Shown: positions 22,501 through 37,307, counted from the first letter of the stretch. The stretch: 64,000 nt of DNA from Lingula anatina (GCF_001039355.2 NW_019775790.1:62001-126000), one strand, 5' to 3'. Numbers and translations: made by a program. The notes: generated from the sequence alone by a model not told the origin.

Positions 22501-25500
22501 TGCTGATACCTCCTCTTCTCCATATAGAACTGCTGCTGTAGCCTCATCCACTCTCTCTGTGCTGCTGCCTTGCTAGGCAGTCCCTCAGCATTTTGCATAC
22601 TGACTGTCTGCTGTTGCATCATCATATTTTGCTGTGTTGTCATCATACCCTGCTGTTGACTCATCATAGATTGTTGTGACATCATACTCTGGTGAGAATA
22701 CATAGCTCCTTGCATACCCTGCATGTTCTGTGCCTGCGATGAGGCTGCTGCATTACTTTGCTCTAAGCCAAGCATCTGCTGAATCTTCCGTAAACTGGCC
22801 AAGTGCTCTTCTCGCCTTTGCAGTTGCTCAGGGGTCAAGTTTTCATTGGGGACTTTGCTCTGAGACAAATTACTGTGCATATTAGCAAAGTTCTGATTGG
22901 CCTGTGCCATCTGTTGTAAACTGCCCATGGCAGACTGTCCTCCCCAGGGTCCCATCCCAGGGCCTGAGCTTGGGGGACAAAAGTCTGGGTTTAAATATTC
23001 TCCACTCATACTCATATTATTTAAATTTGGTGGCCCAATAGGGCTAGAGTTATGAGGTTGCTGCATCCACTGTGAGTTGGGTGCCATACTGTTTGCTGGC
23101 AACATTGGATTGGATGACTGCATTGTACTGGGAGTTCCTCCCTGCATCTCTGCCATTGTGTATATAGGCATCCCTGATGGACCAAACTGGTTCATCTTCA
23201 TTGGCATTTTCTGCAAATAAATATCAAGACATCCGTTTGTGTGAGGATTAGATAAAAAAAAAGAGCAAATTGTATATGTAGGACAGCAATGAAAAGTTAA
23301 ATGGGCCTCAATTTTCTGCTTAATGACTGTTCAATGTCATTTTAATGACTGAAAAAATTAACACTTGTCATTACATGACTTTAGTCTTTTACAAGGCTTC
23401 CAATTCATTCATTCATTCATTCAATACCTCGTATCAGCAAAAACACAATCCATAACTTATACATGCTTTGGATTCTGTCTGCAATGTGTAGCCTATCCTT
23501 GTATCTTTAGACCAACCAGCAAACAAATGCACAAATAAATGGAATCTACCAAACAGAAGCTCATTTTATGATCCATTCTAGTCCAAAATAACTTCTCAGG
23601 TGTATTATCCCCAATGGCACATATCCACTGATATATAGGCCACCAAAGAGATCATCTCTCCCCTTGCAGCTTCCATAGCAGTTAAAAGCAGGCAGGTAAT
23701 GGTAATTACTCAATTCTGATTTATTTCATAGCTCGGTAGGAACAAGTCAGTTACCAGCACCAAACACATCACTTCTGGCATACAGATGAGTTGATGAGAT
23801 ATCTTTTTTGTGCCGATGTCTTGGAGTACTCTCACATTTATCTTATAAAGTGCAGTAAAATTTGAAGAGAAAATGTGCTGTGCACTCTGAATAATTGCCT
23901 TTAATCATGACTATAAATCTAAGCCTGACTAACAACTATTTCATTATGTTCCCCGCACTACCTAAATCTCTTTTGCACAACCTGAATAATGTATGAAGCA
24001 AGATATTGCACTTTGAAAATTGTCTCCTATCCTTCAGTGTGTCTGTCATCTCATGTGTGAAACAGTTGTTTATGTTTGTGGTTCTCATCCATGAGTTGCA
24101 TTTGCATATAAAACAGATGAACTGTGAGGTCGATGAATGTAAAAGCAAACTGTAATTCTCGCTGCAAAATCCTATCCCATCTTTCAAATTTATATGTAGC
24201 GATGATGTGTTAATGTCTCTTTCTTACAGTCTCCAGAGTGACCCCCCTCTGTTCTACCTTGACTATGAAATTACTTCTGTTGACAAATGGCTAGCTGCAG
24301 AGCAATAAATATCCCAGACAGCTTTGCCACAACTCACTACCTCCTGGCGCACATTATGTTGTCTGCAAAAATTAACATCACTGTCACACCAAAAGCAATT
24401 ACCGTCTTTTTTCCCTCTATTTGAATACAACGCAGAGTTGTTTAATGAAGCCTTGCATGAAAAAGAGTTGCATCAAAACTCAAAGATTTTTTTTTCACTC
24501 TAGTTTAATTAAGTATGTTGGGTTCTTGCTATGCAACATTCATCATTTTGGAAAGACAGTTTTTAAAATTAAAACATTATTATAGGGATGGATTCAATTT
24601 TGAGACCTTAATAAAGGAGGAAATACTTATTTCAAACCATAATTTCCACTGTAGCCCTGATATAAGTTACATAACAAAATATATCCCTATATCTTTGAAT
24701 AACTAAGATTCCTATCCATTTATAAAATGGGTTTATAACCCAAATTCCAAATCCTTAGAAAAACAATGCATAACAATTTTGAAAGATTTTCGCTTAAAAA
24801 AGACCCAAGGTATTGGCATACATAGGTAAAAGTCCGATAACAAAATCATTCCAAAACAAAATGCTGGCATGAAGTGTTTTACAGTCTTCTTAGTAAAGGC
24901 TGTCCTTCTGACTTGAGACGCCTATACCCAGACGATAATTATATTTTCCAGAAAAATAGGGATTCATCCTTTACTATTAAGGTTACAAAAGAACAATGAA
25001 GCAAAAGGTGTGCCTCCGTTTATACAGAAGGGTGAGTGTCCTCTACAGCCATACTATTGCAAAAACAAAGTATCACCACATCTGGGACTTAATATGTGAG
25101 AAAGAGTAAAGTGGTCCAAGGGAAAATTGAATAAATGCACTTTAAGTACAATATTTCTGAATGTTGGGAAGACAATTCCTAGAAGAGGTCAGGACAAGGA
25201 CTTATTCATTTCAAAGGGGGTTAAAAGATGAATGGGTGAAAAGATGAATACTCATTTAACATATTTAGGAGAGGTTTTGCTGAAGAAATGCTATACTGAA
25301 GGATTTTTGTATTACAATTCCGTTTAAAAAAACAGGATGACCACAGAGGGCTTTTCATCTTGTTTGTAAAATATTAATGACATCTGTGCAGAATGCAATC
25401 CCATTTACTTTCACCTTCTGGGTATCATAATTAAGACAAAGTTGTGAAAGTAGGTAAAATCTATTTTTAATTCTGTAACCCTTTACCTGCAATGTTTCCT

Positions 25501-28500
25501 TTGTTCCTGGTTGATCCATGTGAAAGGCAAGAATAGATTTATATTGTCCATTCATCACAGCCTCAGAGGCTTTGTTGGCCAGAGATGTTGAGAACACAAA
25601 TATCTGACTTTGCTGTTGCACAAAATTCCCTTCCATTGTGGTCATATTTTGTCCCGGTTTCATCCCAGCTGCCTTGACATTTTTGGCAGAACTGGTGCAT
25701 GGAGTAGTGACAGCAGGTTTTACGTCTGTAAAAACAGTGGGGGAAAAAATATAAGAGTTGCGTCAATTTATTTTATCAGACATACAAGAAAATTGAAGGG
25801 GTTAAATGTGATGTAAAACAAATTATTGTTAGATATTATTTGCAGATTCTCATAAACATCTGCTGGCAGATATTTTATCAAATACATTTAAGTGTGACAT
25901 TTGAGCTATTATAGAACATCACAAAACCGCCTGTTTGTATATTTTGTCCAAATCACAAGAATCAGACATGAAAATAAAATACATTTTGCCTTTGGCATCT
26001 ATCTACATGGAAGGTAAAACAAGCAAAATCAGCTAACTCCAAAAACTACACCAATCTGATCAGAGCCATGCTTTGGTAATTTACCCCATGCCCATCTCAT
26101 TGTGCCGCATACGTATTAGATCTTTCACCTTAAACTGGGGCTTCATAAGGTCAACCTGTGGTTCGGGTGATATTTAAATACACCTAAACATTTTATTCAA
26201 GACACTCTTTTTTACAGTTCACTACATTCACACATCATGCGAGTTTGAAAAAAAGTTGCCGGTGTTAATGTTTGGCAGATATGTACACATTCTCTCCTCT
26301 TTTCTGTAACTATTGAATTAGATAAATTCAGGATATTACAGAACAGGATATTATTATATTGAGGAGTTTGGTTTTGAATTGGATAGGCAGATAAACATTG
26401 AATATACTATATCAAATAGAATAATGAAGTAATCTTGCTAATTCACAATCATAATTGGGATATCCAATTCCACAACAATGCAAAGGTATGTGCAGGTTTG
26501 TTTTTTATGCATATCTAGCCAGGCGTGCATGGGTATGAAGGTTCCTGCACACTGGAATACAATTGGAATTCCATTTAATCAAACTCACCTTGTACGGTGC
26601 CATTTTCAGCCTTGACCTCAGAAGTAGAGTTGTGCATATCTGTAAAAATGCAAAAAAATAAATAAAATAATAATAATAATAATAAATAAATATAAAATAA
26701 AAAATAACAACCATTTTTCACTCGTCATCAAACAATTTGTAATACTTCAAACAAAATAAAACCATATTTACACGTGTGAACTTCTTTCATACATACTTTA
26801 TAATTGTCAAATTGATTGATATGATAAAGAAATGTGAATAACCTTTCTTATCTGTCCCATTTGTTTGTCCTGTTTCAGCGCTTGCAGTGGCTGGAGCAGA
26901 CTCCATTTTGAGAGCTGTGTCAGCCATGTTGGGCTTGTCTTTGTCCTTTTCGTGCAACATTCTAGTCACATCTGCAATTTGTCGTTTGAGGATACCGTCC
27001 TTGTGTAAATCTGATGCTTCAGAATTGTCTGGATTTGATTCTCGACTCTGAAATTGTTATCAGCAAATTAGCAGAGAAAAAGACACTTTTATTGGTATTC
27101 TCAGCTTCTAACTCTGGCCTTAAGATTTATTGACAAGTCATCATCCTCATAAAATATGGATATAGATACAGGAAGAATGAAAAAACATTACAATAATTAA
27201 CAGCATTCAATGTTTTTACCATGAGCAGTCAATATAAAGCAATTACAGCAATTTGAGTTTTCTACTGTTCCTTGTTTTGTATTGTTATTATGCCCAAACA
27301 TATTAAAATACCTAATAAACCTATCATGTGGCTAAATATGGACCTTTTGTGGAATTCAACATTACATAAAATCACAACACAGCAAAAAATTAAGAAAAAT
27401 ACTTAGCCACAGAAACACAGCTAAGGGACTCCTTTCACCAATTTAAACTGTCAAAGTAAGTGACAGAAAAGACAAAATCTACTGAAATGAGTAGAGCTTT
27501 ACCAATCAACCAATCAAACTGATGTATTAATTTTTTTTTCAAAAAATTGTTGGCCTTTTAGTACCAATATGTAAGTACCTTATCATTAATTTTTCTACAG
27601 TAATAATATTCTATATAAATAGTGATGAGCACTGAAATCTAAATACTGCTATCACAATCTTTTAACTTATACACTGCATGTTACACTTTTGTGGGTTCAT
27701 TCTCTTTGAAAAACTACCCCTCATGCTGTTAACATTATGGCTCAATCTATTTCTGAAGACTGCTAAATTCCTAGTACCTGTGACACCTTTAACAAAAATG
27801 TCTACTTACAAAACTCACATTTCAGTTACAGCATAAAATATATAACAAGTAAAAAAAGAAAGACACTTGTACTGATTATGATCTATACCTGTAAACTCTC
27901 ACTCAAATAAAATAAGAAGAGATTCTGAAAACCATCAGATAGCTTCAATGTACGTCATGACCCAACTTGCAAAAACTAACCACAAAATCACCTACGTCCA
28001 CTGGTTTGACACTTCTGATATTAGCCTCCAATTGCTTAGAAGACCAGAGGAATACAATTACTATGACACAGCAACAGATACAGTTAATATGGATCATTTC
28101 CCAAAGACAATTTAAATTAAACATAATTTTCTGCAATATCGCTTTTTTTAGCAACTTCCTATGAGGGTGAAAAGCATTATTGGCTCTTATGATTATTTCA
28201 TTCTGTAAAGATTTGTAAAAATTATGCCACATCTGCCGGTATTGAAATACTGTTCTGTGTTCACCACTGATGGTGAAATCCTTTCCCTATACTGATTGTG
28301 CAACATGATATGATAGAATAGAATTTACTGGTAGAGATTCTGTTCTAATTGGAAATCAGTAGTTTAGGTAATACATACACACTCACAACTCTTCTGACTC
28401 TTCTTCTAACTATAGGCCTCTTTCTACAGGTGTAAATCTGAAGAAAGAAGAGAAACAATACGTGACTCTCACTGAAGATTTACAGACGTCTTTTGTGAAA

Positions 28501-31500
28501 CAAAGAATTCATGCTGGTATGGAGTTTTGCAGAATTGTTAATACAGTACACTGCGCCTTCTGCTGTCAGTATACTTTAAGGAAATCAACTTCATCAAATT
28601 TTCTAAGGGCAAACTTTAAAAAATTTACTAGAGTTTACTTAAACTTCACTAAATCAAATAGGTTCCATTGAAATGAAGCACAGAAGACTTGTAAATCAAA
28701 CATCTCTAAAGACATCTCGAAACTGAGAAATTATCATCAAGAAGCTTCGAATCCATGCATTTATACCTCCACATTAATACACCCAGATACCAGTATTCCA
28801 CTGTGAGAGAACCTTTGGGAACAATAAATAAGGGCCTGATATTGCCAATGCCATGTACTTGGGAAGAAAAGTGCCTCGTGTTTAATTACCTCGAGCTTCT
28901 GTTTCTGCCCAAGGTGACAGATATTGACTAGCTAATCTGTTTGGCTGCTCATTAAACAAATCAAAGGGCAGGATAAATGGGTGAACCTAGCAAGACATAT
29001 AGCATGCTTGCTATGCTTCTCTTATAAGCTTAAGTGACTTACACTGTGTACAAGGTACAGGTTACAATTAAATGAGTAAACTAATCCAATAGAATAAAAC
29101 ACTACTTAACATGTTGGCTGCCGCGTTAAGGGGGGGGGGGGACTGACAGGGCGGTACATTATCTTTGACAAAAGACAAAAAAGCATCACGAAGTAATGTT
29201 AAATTTTCGAACTGATGTTACAAAAGCTACATGTCAACTGTTTGCATAACAACACAAGTTTGTAGTCTAGCATACAGCCGCAATGTCACTGAGATCCTTC
29301 GTGCTGTTTTACCATTATGCACTGCCATTATTACACCTTAAGTATTATATCATAATAATAAAACGAAACTCCATTACAGTTTCAAATCTAGACTGATTCC
29401 TCAAACAAAAAGGCTAATATGGAAGGAACATGCTTTCAAACAAGTGCATCCTATTAGATAAGAAAAAAATCTTTTAAAAATGGGACTCAACTTGCAAAAA
29501 GAGTCTGTGAGCAAGGAAAGAGAACCTTCCACGCAACAATTACTCCATGTCTGACATAGTAGAATTCAAATCATTTCAGTCTGTTTTAGGAAGGAACAGC
29601 AACTCCTATCCAACCTGCCATGGAGAAAATGGCAACTGTGACCGATAACATAAATCAATATCACACGAGATAGATTCAAATAAACAAACCTCGACACAAT
29701 GCACTCAGTCTTTTCAGTCTAAATAATAACAAGACAAAAACCCTGGAGCAGATCTTCCACGTGTCCCCAGCCTGTGATAACTCTGCACTGATCAACTCTG
29801 CGACGACGTGCCCTGTCCCAGATCGCTTTCATTGCCATTGCATGCCTAACACAGGACTTGTGCAACTTACACTTCCATTAAGAGGTACAGAGTGCCCCAG
29901 TTAAGTGGTACTAGTGCTACCTGTTAAAGAAAACAACTGCAAGAACTATATAAGCACTAAGTTCTTTAAAAGAGGTCAAGAAATTGAGGAAGAAATAAAT
30001 AAATAAAGAACGGAGGTTAGGGTGATATGTTGCTCTTTTTCATCTCTGTGTGACACGCAACTCTTAGACACAACTAAAAATGTGCTTACTTTGGAAAAAT
30101 AATGACTCGTTGGTGACAGTAACATTGCAGGTTATTCTAACTGAATATAGATGGTTAAATTTGCACCACTGAGACTTTTTAGCATATACATCAATAAAAA
30201 GTTAAGGGCAACAAAGAAAAACACAACTGTAAACTAACATTATCATAATTTAACTCTACCACTTAAAATCCAAAATATTCAAAGTTTGTAAAGTACTGCT
30301 CACTACCCAGTTTATTTTTTTCTTTTTTTACTTAAAGGACAGATGAGGACATATAAAACTCATCTTCATCTAGAACTGCTCTCCACTTTACAGCAGATGA
30401 TCAGTACCTTGCTGCCCTACTTAACCCAAGTGCAATACATACATATTAATAGCAGAAGAGGTGTGGACTTCCACTTGCTTCAAGTGCCATCCAATACATT
30501 CAGAACAGCTGATCCATGTTGTATCCCTAACTAAACACAAGTGGAGCACATGCACATTTACACCAGCTCATCCGTGTTATGACATCTATAACTTATTATT
30601 TTAAGTGGGGCATGTGATCATTAATCAAGACCAATATGTGTTACATTTTAACCAACAGCGATGCACCATATGCTTTTTTCAAAGCACTTGATACTAGTAA
30701 CTTCACTGACTAGCACCACTGTATCATGTTACGCCATCTAACTTATTACTGTAAGTGGGGCATGCAATCATTAATCAAGACCAATATGTGTTACATTTTA
30801 ACCAAGGGTAATGTACCATATGCTTTTTTAAAGCACCTGATATTTGTAACTTGACTGACTAGCACCATAGCATCATGTCTAACTGGCTCACACCAGTTCT
30901 CGGCACTTAACAGGATCTACACATTTGTTTGAACTGATCCATGCGGCCTTTTTAGTACAAGTGCAACATATACACATTAATAACAGCTGATCCTTGCAGC
31001 TTGTCACTACTACTTTACCAAAATAACCCAATACTTCTTAATGATAAAACCATGAAACTGAGCTTTTTTCCTCACTTCTGCTCCCTTGTGGAATCGGAAT
31101 CCATTTCTTAGGTGCCTCACGCTGATATATACTGTCTCAGCGGGCCTAGTCACTGCGAAGAGCAAGTACCCTAAATTTCTAGAATCAATATGCTGTTCAC
31201 CTTCAGCTGAACACAGCTACAATTATGTGTGCAAATTCAACCTCACTTCCTAACTGTGTTTTCCTTCTCTCCATTGACATTGTTTGCATTATTTATACAA
31301 TGTGCTTGTGTCTCGGTGTAAATGCGACTGAGAGTACTATATTGATCATATCTGTTTTGAGCAAAATACGCACCATTTCAAAAATCAGATTCACTGCCAC
31401 TTTGAATACACTGTGACGCTGGCTGGGCTCAATACTCCCTGCTTTGAATCCAGCGCTGAGCTTGTTTTTTCAACATTTACCCCAACCACAGATTGTTTAA

Positions 31501-31782
31501 CTTGAGAGAGCCTGAAGGGGCCAAGATGTTTTAAAAGGTTTATAGGTACACCAGCAATTTGCTAACTGCACTCATGTGTTTAAGGCACTTTGTATTTGCA
31601 ATACAAAAGAAAGATGTATTGATCTCTTTTATCCATAGCATCAGAACAGCACTATAAAACAGAGAGGAGACACTTCCTGGCGAAGAATTAGGACAAATCA
31701 ACATGGCCATAGTCTCTCACATAAGTGACAGGTGACAGAGAAGACAAACAAAGACGATAAATGTGCTGATATATACCTTAAC

Positions 31783-31842
<60 letters not shown>

Positions 31843-32104
31843 TCTGTATGTCTCTAGTTCGCATATACACATACCACATAATATGAACAAAGGTAGACAG
31901 TGAATTTCTCTCTCATTTCCCCCCCCCCCTCTTTCTCTCTGTATGTCTCTAGTTCGCACACACACAACATGAACAAAGGTAGACAATAAATTTCTCTCTC
32001 ATTCCTTCCTCTCCTCCCCTCCCCCTTCCTCTCATACACACACACACACACACACAATATGAACAAAGGTAGACAATAAATTTCTCTCTCCTTCTCCCTC
32101 TCCA

Positions 32105-32139
<35 letters not shown>

Positions 32140-35100
32140 TGCATGCAAACACACACACACACTACAGACCTCCCCCCAGTCATGCCCTCCCACCTCCTTT
32201 GACTTATCAAGAACTATCTACTTGCATCAGCAAACCCACTGACATTCACAAGGCGCCAAGGACACCTCCATTCTGGGAGTGCCATGGCAATATTTTCGAA
32301 ACCACTGACAATCTATAATGGCACAATTACGAGGTGTTGTTTTCTAGAAACCAAGGACAACCTTCTGCAACATCAATAACCAGATTGCTGTTCAAATATT
32401 GCTTCCTTTGTTAACAGCTATCCAGTTACTTTGAATGTATGTGACAGAAGGTGTAACAAAGAGGCCTGGCTGCGTTTATAACAATTGCCAACATACCTTA
32501 TCTTTTTTGATAATTGCAGAGGAATAAGGTACTAAAAATAATTCATGCTTCCAACATTGGGTTTATTGTTGTTTTCCATTGTTGAACAGTTGGTTTAAAT
32601 GATTTCTTATCCTGAAAAATATACCAATCAATACTGCATTCTTTAAAAAAAAAAAGATGAATTTTCCCAAATCAATTGAGCAGTTGCCAATCTGTCTAAA
32701 TACAGTGAGAGATGCTGTCAAACTGCCTTGCTGTTGCCATTTAAAGAATAAAGCATGTGAGCTATCTCCATATTGATCAAGCCTACAGGGGGAGTCAGGT
32801 CAGATAGGTTGTGTGATTCTGGATATAATGAAATGCATGAATAATCTGAAGAAATCATTCTACAAACTAAAATCAATTCTTTTGCAAAGACCAATTTTGG
32901 CATGCTCTACCCTGCTTGGTCTGCTATGAAAGGCATCCTGTCCATTTCTATATCTAGATATTTAATTTTCATATTCTACTCAGATTGCCTGAAGTGATAT
33001 TCCAAAATCCATAAAATCACTCCACAATGGCTGTGTTCTAACCATTAAGTCTAACGGACCAGTCATCAATTATGAAAACAAAACAAATTTAATCTTAAGC
33101 TATCCCATCTTCTCAGTTAACAAAACACTATCGTGTCTATTATTCTAATCCTGTCTCCAACAGTATTTTTCCTCCCGTCTCCAGACCTTATACCTCTCTA
33201 ACACACTCTCTCCTCCTCTGTCACAAACCTTTTTACAAGCTTATCTAATATGGCACCCGCCCCCTTTCCAATCTTTTTTTCTATCTCAAGCTTGCTGACA
33301 TCTTATATTCCAAGTGGAACTAGTACCTACATTTTCACTGGACACAATTTCCATCTTGCTAGTAAGCTCCTTTCTGCCTATCCCCAGTGGTACCTTTTTA
33401 CCTTCATTGAGCAGAGTATCCATTGCATTTTAAAACCCTTGAGTTTATAATATACTTCAATTTTTTATGATTATGAATATATTACTTATCTTGTATCACC
33501 ACTTCAGTAGCATTGTTCTGTAATAATTAACCCCCCCCCCCTCCCAACACACACACAAACACACACCGTAAAGTCAAGGAAAAGAAAGGCCTTAGAATTC
33601 ATATTCCAGTAATGTCACTACCTGCCTTCAATGGTCTTGTAATGCATGACAAACATTAAATTGCTGTCTCCTTGTCAAAAGTGAGTTCTCTTGTCTACCA
33701 ACATTAAACCTAAAACCCTAGTACCCACAAAGTACCTTTTCCTGTAACCAGCCGAGATGTAAGTTTTCAATTAATCATTCCTAAGTTAACAAAGAACTGT
33801 GGGCCTAACAGCACATCTGTACTCAGTGTAAATGGATGACAGTTGCTTTAAAGCCACATAATGCAGTGTTAACTACAAGCATCACTCTCCCTAGATCAAT
33901 GTTAGGACCATACATTAAGCAATAATGTTAATACTGGTAATTGAATTATGACCAAAAGCAATCATCAACTCTGTCACCCGAAAGATCATCATTTCTCCAT
34001 GCCTGCCCAGGAACATTAGACAGTGAATGAAAAATATTGAATTGGAGCCTTACTAGGGAGATTGATCAACTTACCATCAAAATACCAATAAGTGTTGTTC
34101 ACTGCAACCATCCCCACACTGCTTGCATGCTGGAACGAGAGAAAAGCAATCAAGAGTACTGTACACAATCACTGCTACCCTGTCTCTACGCTCCCCACTG
34201 TATAAATGTGTGTGTGAATGTGCTGCTTCCCTGTAATATGAGGAATAAGCATGCAGATGAGCTGGCAACATATTCCTGGGTATTGATCTACCCAGTAAAT
34301 CATATCTTCTAATTTAATTTCACACGGATGTCACTTTTCATTTGACTGAATCAACAATTTTCACACTCTGCTTATTTGCAAACAGGAGTAAGCATCAGAC
34401 TTGGGAAGACTGGAGCAAGGCTGAAGAATTTAAAGACAACATTTGTTTGCTCAGTGCAGCATTCGTGATGAAGTTAATTGCAGAGAGAAAATAAAGATAA
34501 TTATTTGTGCAGAGAACAATTACCATCTAATAAACCTCCTGGCTTGATGTTATGCTGTCTCATATTGCGCAGAGTAGCGGCAGCTGTGACTTGGGAATGC
34601 TCACATGCCAGACACAATAACTATGTCACTTCAGGAAAATATTTCATAGACTTTTCCCACCTCACATTTAATTTGACACATAGAAAGGAGCACGCACTGC
34701 AATAATAGTCAAACGATGAACCTTCCCCAGAAATTGTATCAAATACATTGGAATCATCTAAAGCAACCATTTTCATCATTATGTATCAGATTGATATTCC
34801 TTGCTGACATTTAAGATGCCGGCACTTATTGAATCAAAATCAACTTTCTCATTCTGCTTTATTCCCCACTACTCATGAGCTTTTTACAACCAATGATTCA
34901 AACTTCCATGCACATCAACGGATACATACATTTGCATATCTTGTAGACAGGGGCAAGGCATTCTACCTTGCTTTATTAGGAGTCTTAAACAAGTCACAAC
35001 CAGCCCTACTGATACAATATGACCCATTTCTTCTGCATGAGCCTATTTTCTTTGTCTATTCAATAATGTTTACGTCTTAATCTTGTTTTTTTTTTTATCT

Positions 35101-37307
35101 CTTCACTGATGCTTACTCCTTTTTTCTTCCTCTACCAAATCTAATGGAGAAAACTAAGGGCCAATAACAAAATCACTTTAAGGACTTGCTGCAAATATTT
35201 ATGCAGAATAAAAGAAGGGGGAAATGCTTTTAAGAACATTTAGTGTGCTCATTTTTATATGTTACTCACTAATAGCATACAAAAGCCTTCTGTCCATTTC
35301 AAATTTTTATATATCAATAGTAGGAAACATAACACTAAGCTCTTATGCTGTCATTGTTTCTTTTCTTTTTTTTTTTTTTTTTTTTTTTGGTTATTTTGGT
35401 TATTATTTTAAATGTGAATTATAAAAATTATACATTCTTAGCAGTTTGATAGATGCTTAAATACAAAATGTGCTGATCCAAAAAGCCCCAGGCACCACTT
35501 AAATTTACCTTAGGATGAACTATAAATAAATCACATATATGTTTTAAATCTGTCCACAAGTCACTTTAGACTGTCATCTGTGCTACATACTGTTATGACA
35601 GATTTTTTCTTGAAGAGAAAGCCAATCTTCTCTTCACCTAACCCTATACAGTGTGATTTTAAATGTCCAAACTGAGCTCCAAAGACAAATATGCCTGCCA
35701 TACTGCAGGCAGAACTCACACTAATCTTCACCCTGAATCATGCCATTAGGCCAGACTCCATATCAGATCCTAACTGCAAGATCAATCTTCACTCCTAGTA
35801 AGGCCAAAACAACAGCTTTTTTGTTGTCTCATTTTAAACTACAAGGAAAAAAATATGATTGAGGAATTTAAGGATGAAAGGAATTTTTATTCCAAGGAAA
35901 GGTAGGCTATTTAAGCTTGCAACATTGTTAATTATTTTAGACCCTAGGCCACCACAAATTTTGAAGCACAAGATTATGAACCCTAAACCGAGGGAAAAGA
36001 CATAAAGAGCATTGTCTTATGAATTTTTAAAGATTAACATGCTAACTACCGTCCAAGCAGTAATGCTGATGAGACTCACTGAAAAAAGCCAGACAAAAAT
36101 CGAAAGACCAACTGAGACTAACCATTTTTTGATCAAAAACATATTTCAATAAATTCATTATCTTTATTTATTTTTTCTTTTTTATGTAGAGTGCAAGTGT
36201 TAGGTAGGAAAATCCTCCAGCAAGAGTCTTTTTTCCTCTGCACAGGAATATACTTATTCACAGCTATAAAAGCGTGACCTTTTCTGCTTGGCCTTGTTGG
36301 AAAGCTTAAGTAATTAACACATCTATTGGAGTGACTTCGCAGTGCTGAAAATGTCAATGAGTCTCAAGCTGGTTTGTTCTGCTGGTCTCAGGGCACACTA
36401 CTACATCAGATTAAAATTGATGGCAAGGTAGAAACAAGTGTTTTCAGGAACTGGTTCCAGGAAATGCGTGGCCTTTTTTTACAGCAGAACCAGATCACTT
36501 ATCACTAAACAATTGCATCTTTGTTCACTGGAGTGTCAAGTGCTAGATAAGGTGAGGACCGAAAGAGATTATGCCCTAGATTGAACAACAAAAAACTGAC
36601 AACCAGTCTTAAAATTGCCTGAGAAAATAAAGTGAATCTTAAATTAGGCATAACACCATTTCTTTAAGAAAAAACCAAAAAAAGAAAAAAAGAAGAAAGA
36701 TAATTATATAGGTATATCAAAACAGAATAACAGGAAATTTGAACTCTGAATAAAAAGAGGGGGGTGAGGGAGAGGCAACGAACAGAAAATATAAATTGGT
36801 ATAATTCATATCTATTCAGTGAATGCCTTGGAAGTTAAAACTGTTTTGATCATTTTTTTCTCTTTTGACCTTTATGGCTATGTTATATACATGTATATAT
36901 AATAATATATGCTTGCCTGTTGTAGCATATGCACAAACTCTTTCCACATGATACACTTATGTGCCGTCACAGCTGACTCAAAGCTTGTGTTGCTCAAAAA
37001 CACCAGAATTTGGGGAAAAAAAGCTCTGGCACACTTCTCATGTCAACAGTTCCATAACCATTGCCATGTGTTCAATACCAACATATAATATTTCTAAATC
37101 GTGACCCTCTGCCTGAGCATCTGCAGTCAACCAACTATGTTCTCACTAACTTGGCCGCAGCTCTTGGCTTGCACTCGGGCAGAGCCAATTTTCCTGTGCA
37201 AACTTTACTCACCATAGTGTCCGGATCATGGCTGTCATTTAGGATGTCCCCCAGCTCCTCCTGCCTTTCCTTGCAGACATGGTGTTTCAACAACAGAGAA
37301 GCTCGAT
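19557..37307 (-). CDS. BCL9: BCL9 / Legless family beta-catenin adaptor
   Basis: Five exons join in frame on the minus strand: 37213-37307, 26843-27047, 26589-26639, 25487-25725 and the 3.65-kb exon 19557-23210. BCL9 is a nuclear Wnt cofactor; HD1 binds the Pygopus PHD finger and HD2 binds beta-catenin. HD1 is clear in exon 25487-25725 (IFVFSTSLANKASEAVMNG). HD2 is clear in the large exon (LTPEQLQRREEHLASLRKIQ). A downstream conserved block reads REWMRLQQQFYMEKRRYQQ. KRKRER near 21722-21737 is a probable nuclear signal. The rest is Pro/Gly/Met/Gln-rich, and NTIQYLPANPP and a Met-rich C-terminus resemble human BCL9. If translation starts at the ATG closing exon 37213-37307, the protein has 1383 residues; adding a possible exon at 54034 gives 1432 (human BCL9, 1426). 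The start is unresolved. Confidence 0.94.
22068..22232 (-). repeat. BCL9: 27-bp coding minisatellite in BCL9
   Basis: Five to six in-frame copies of a 9-residue unit, GGPMPSPHP with variants GGPMPSPHH, SGPVPSPHH and GGPMMSPHP. The unit is a multiple of three, so copy-number change would not break the frame. Confidence 0.9.
22758..22847 (-). other. BCL9: BCL9 HD2 helix (beta-catenin-binding)
   Basis: About 30 residues containing LTPEQLQRREEHLASLRKIQ and then QMLGLEQ, aligning with human LSQEQLEHRERSLQTLRDIQ plus RMLF. The hydrophobic spacing of the amphipathic helix is conserved. Confidence 0.93.
23211..26842 (-). other. 3' introns of BCL9
   Basis: Introns 23211-25486, 25726-26588 and 26640-26842. 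Nothing recognised except an ATTC microsatellite (about 23407-23430) and an ATA/AAT microsatellite (about 26655-26705). Confidence 0.6.
25487..25725 (-). other. BCL9: BCL9 HD1 exon (Pygopus-binding)
   Basis: A 239-nt exon, entered in phase 1 and left in phase 0 (donor CAG|GTAAAG). It carries the HD1 segment IFVFSTSLANKASEAVMNG followed by SILAFHMDQ, matching human VFSTEMANKAAEAVLKGQ. Confidence 0.93.
30573..30880 (+). repeat. 150-bp tandem duplication
   Basis: AAGTGGGGCATG followed by ATCATTAATCAAGACCAATA occurs near 30603 and again near 30753, and the copies remain alignable to CATATGC and GACTAGCACCA. Identity is roughly 85-90% by eye. Confidence 0.85.
31784..32162 (+). repeat. CT/CA microsatellite cluster with about 90-bp composite unit
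   Basis: (CT)n runs at 31784-31846, then three copies of ATGAACAAAGGTAGACA starting at 31883, 31969 and 32059 (spacing 86 and 90), separated by CT and CA tracts. Arg/Glu- and Cys/Val-rich open frames across it are repeat artefacts. Confidence 0.92.

Larger units (their letters stand above)
27048..37212 (-). other. 10.2-kb BCL9 intron
   Basis: No supported exon or gene on either strand. Contents seen are a G11 run at about 29130, a 150-bp tandem duplication, the CT/CA repeat cluster, C9 runs near 31921 and 33530, and a T23 run near 35367. Short open frames here look random. Confidence 0.6.

Noticed and set aside
31717-32210. Arg/Glu-rich minus-strand frames resembling charged domains
   Set aside because: They are translations of CT and CA microsatellites.
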